NCBI GenBank assembly: GCA_002340985.1
Contig: DDNC01000013.1
Location: forward strand, 104,310 to 111,430
Source: Firmicutes bacterium UBA2530
GTDB lineage: Bacteria > Bacillota > Clostridia > Tissierellales > Sedimentibacteraceae
DNA: 7,121 nucleotides
Direction: 5' to 3'
This document shows positions 6,057 through 7,121 of this stretch, piece by piece. How positions within the stretch are numbered: the first letter of the stretch is position 1; every line of letters starts with the position of its first letter. The translations under genes were made by a program, and so were the position numbers. Under the pieces are notes generated by a model. The model saw only the letters and a program-made list of their open reading frames with translations, was not told the DNA's origin and searched no databases.

Positions 6057-7121
6057 TTATTTGTTAGTTTTTGCGGCAATTTTTGCTTTCTTCTCTTCCA
6101 TATCAGCTAAATAATACTTGCCCGGAGTGTTAAAATATTCTTTTTGTAGTTTTACAACCTGAGGTACCAGCCAAATAACTGCAATCATGTTTGGAATTAT
6201 GAACAATGCAACGAAAAAATCTGTTAACTGATACATAACTACAAGATCCATTCCAAATGTAACAACAACCATAGTAACGATGGATAAAACTCTCCATGCA
6301 ACTGCTGCCTTAGTAGTCTTGAATAAGAATTCAGCCTGCTTTTCATCGTAGAAAATAACCACAGTAATAGTTGTGAGTACAAACAGTAATACACAAATTG
6401 CTACAAAATAGTCGCCTGCCGCACCGAATACAGTGTGGAATGCTGCCTGACCCAGTGCTCCGGAATCAATGCTTGGATCTTTCCATACCCCAGTCGTAAG
6501 AACTGCCAACGCAGTGGCTGTACATACTATAAGAGTGTCAACAACTACTTCAAATACTCCCCATACTGCCTGTCTTATAGGGTGGTCGGCAGTGGATGTG
6601 CAGTGCGCAACAGGAGCCGAACCGAATCCTGCTTCATTTGAATATACACCACGAGCTCCTCCCCATCTTAAAGCCAATGCGATTGTCGAGCCTGCAAATC
6701 CGCCAACTGCGGCATGTGGTGTAAAGGCATATACGAATATACTTGCAAGAGAAGGAAGAATTTCACCCGCGTTGCGGAAAAGAATAATTATAACTCCCAA
6801 CAGGTATACAGCTGCCATAATCGGAACAATTTTTTCCATTACTGCCGCAATTCTCTTTATTCCACCAAAGATAATTAAACCAACAATTGCTGCAATTATT
6901 ATCCCGAATGCTGTACCGCTCATACCAAATATTGCAACCTGTGAAACTGCAGACAACGTTTGTGCTGCGATGGAAGGTAACCCTGCAATCATTGTGAAAA
7001 ACGCACAGATTACCGCAATCACATACCCGAGCTTCTTTCCGCCAAATAATTCTTTAACATAGGAGAATGAGCCACCTGTCCATTCACCTTTTTCATTCTT
7101 GGTTCTATACTTCATGGCAAG
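6057..7121 (-). CDS. Sodium:alanine symporter (AGCS) family transporter, 5' end cut by window
   Basis: Integral membrane carrier that couples Na+ (or H+) to uptake of alanine, glycine or similar amino acids. The visible part is 354 residues. The frame stays open to the window edge, where LAMKYRTKN matches the AVKYR stretch found inside family members, so the Met at 7115 is not the true start and about 100 N-terminal residues are missing. The family signature block is clear: RWGGARGVYSNEAGFGSAP (about 150-168, counting from that Met). Hydrophobic segments lie at about 31-50, 68-85, 97-113, 185-208, 233-255, 274-290 and 298-318. The usual YYGE-like motif near residue 256 reads FYDEKQAEFLF. The C-terminal tail is charged and Lys-rich. 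It sits just upstream of the CoA-transferase and crotonase genes, suggesting it imports their substrate. Confidence 0.93.
   Translation of the reverse strand, partial: LAMKYRTKNEKGEWTGGSFSYVKELFGGKKLGYVIAVICAFFTMIAGLPSIAAQTLSAVSQVAIFGMSGTAFGIIIAAIVGLIIFGGIKRIAAVMEKIVPIMAAVYLLGVIIILFRNAGEILPSLASIFVYAFTPHAAVGGFAGSTIALALRWGGARGVYSNEAGFGSAPVAHCTSTADHPIRQAVWGVFEVVVDTLIVCTATALAVLTTGVWKDPSIDSGALGQAAFHTVFGAAGDYFVAICVLLFVLTTITVVIFYDEKQAEFLFKTTKAAVAWRVLSIVTMVVVTFGMDLVVMYQLTDFFVALFIIPNMIAVIWLVPQVVKLQKEYFNTPGKYYLADMEEKKAKIAAKTNK

Noticed and set aside
6469..7062. Long plus-strand open frame of 197 residues
   Set aside because: It is antisense to the symporter gene, whose family signature is clear; long antisense frames are common opposite hydrophobic coding sequence.

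Overview
The window looks like a chromosomal stretch from an anaerobic, low-to-moderate-GC Gram-positive bacterium, most likely of class Clostridia. This rests on purine-rich GGAGG-type ribosome binding sites, A/T-rich intergenic DNA, a lipoprotein-type solute-binding protein with no outer-membrane partner, and an AGCS amino acid symporter. The genus cannot be told from the sequence. All recognisable genes lie on the minus strand, so transcription runs from high to low coordinates. Both ends are open: the symporter gene lacks its 5' end and the chelatase gene lacks its 3' end.

First unit in transcription order (7121 to about 4021): a sodium:alanine-type (AGCS) symporter, a class III (CaiB/BaiF-type) CoA-transferase and a crotonase-family enoyl-CoA hydratase/isomerase. 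The last two overlap by one base (TAATG) and must be translationally linked. An 11-bp perfect stem-loop without a U-tract separates the symporter from the enzyme pair. Together they suggest uptake of a small amino or carboxylic acid, its activation to a CoA ester by CoA transfer, and hydration, dehydration or isomerisation of the acyl-CoA. The substrate is unknown.

Regulatory gap (3561 to 4020): a good sigma-A-like promoter (TTGCAA, 17 bp, TATTAT) is followed by a cobalamin riboswitch with a canonical B12 box, a probable P13 hairpin able to form the L5-L13 kissing contact, and a strong intrinsic terminator just before the next gene. This is the layout of B12-repressed transcription attenuation.

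Second unit (3560 to 1): a B12-riboswitch operon encoding a FecCD/BtuC-type permease, a BtuD-type ATPase, a BtuF-type lipoprotein, and the first 170 residues of a ChlI/BchI-type AAA+ chelatase ATPase with a four-cysteine insertion. The import system probably takes up corrinoids. The chelatase gene suggests that metal insertion into a tetrapyrrole (cobalt is the natural guess under B12 control) is made together with import. ChlD and CobN-like partners would be expected just beyond position 1, but they are not visible. No tRNA, rRNA, CRISPR array or insertion sequence was seen.
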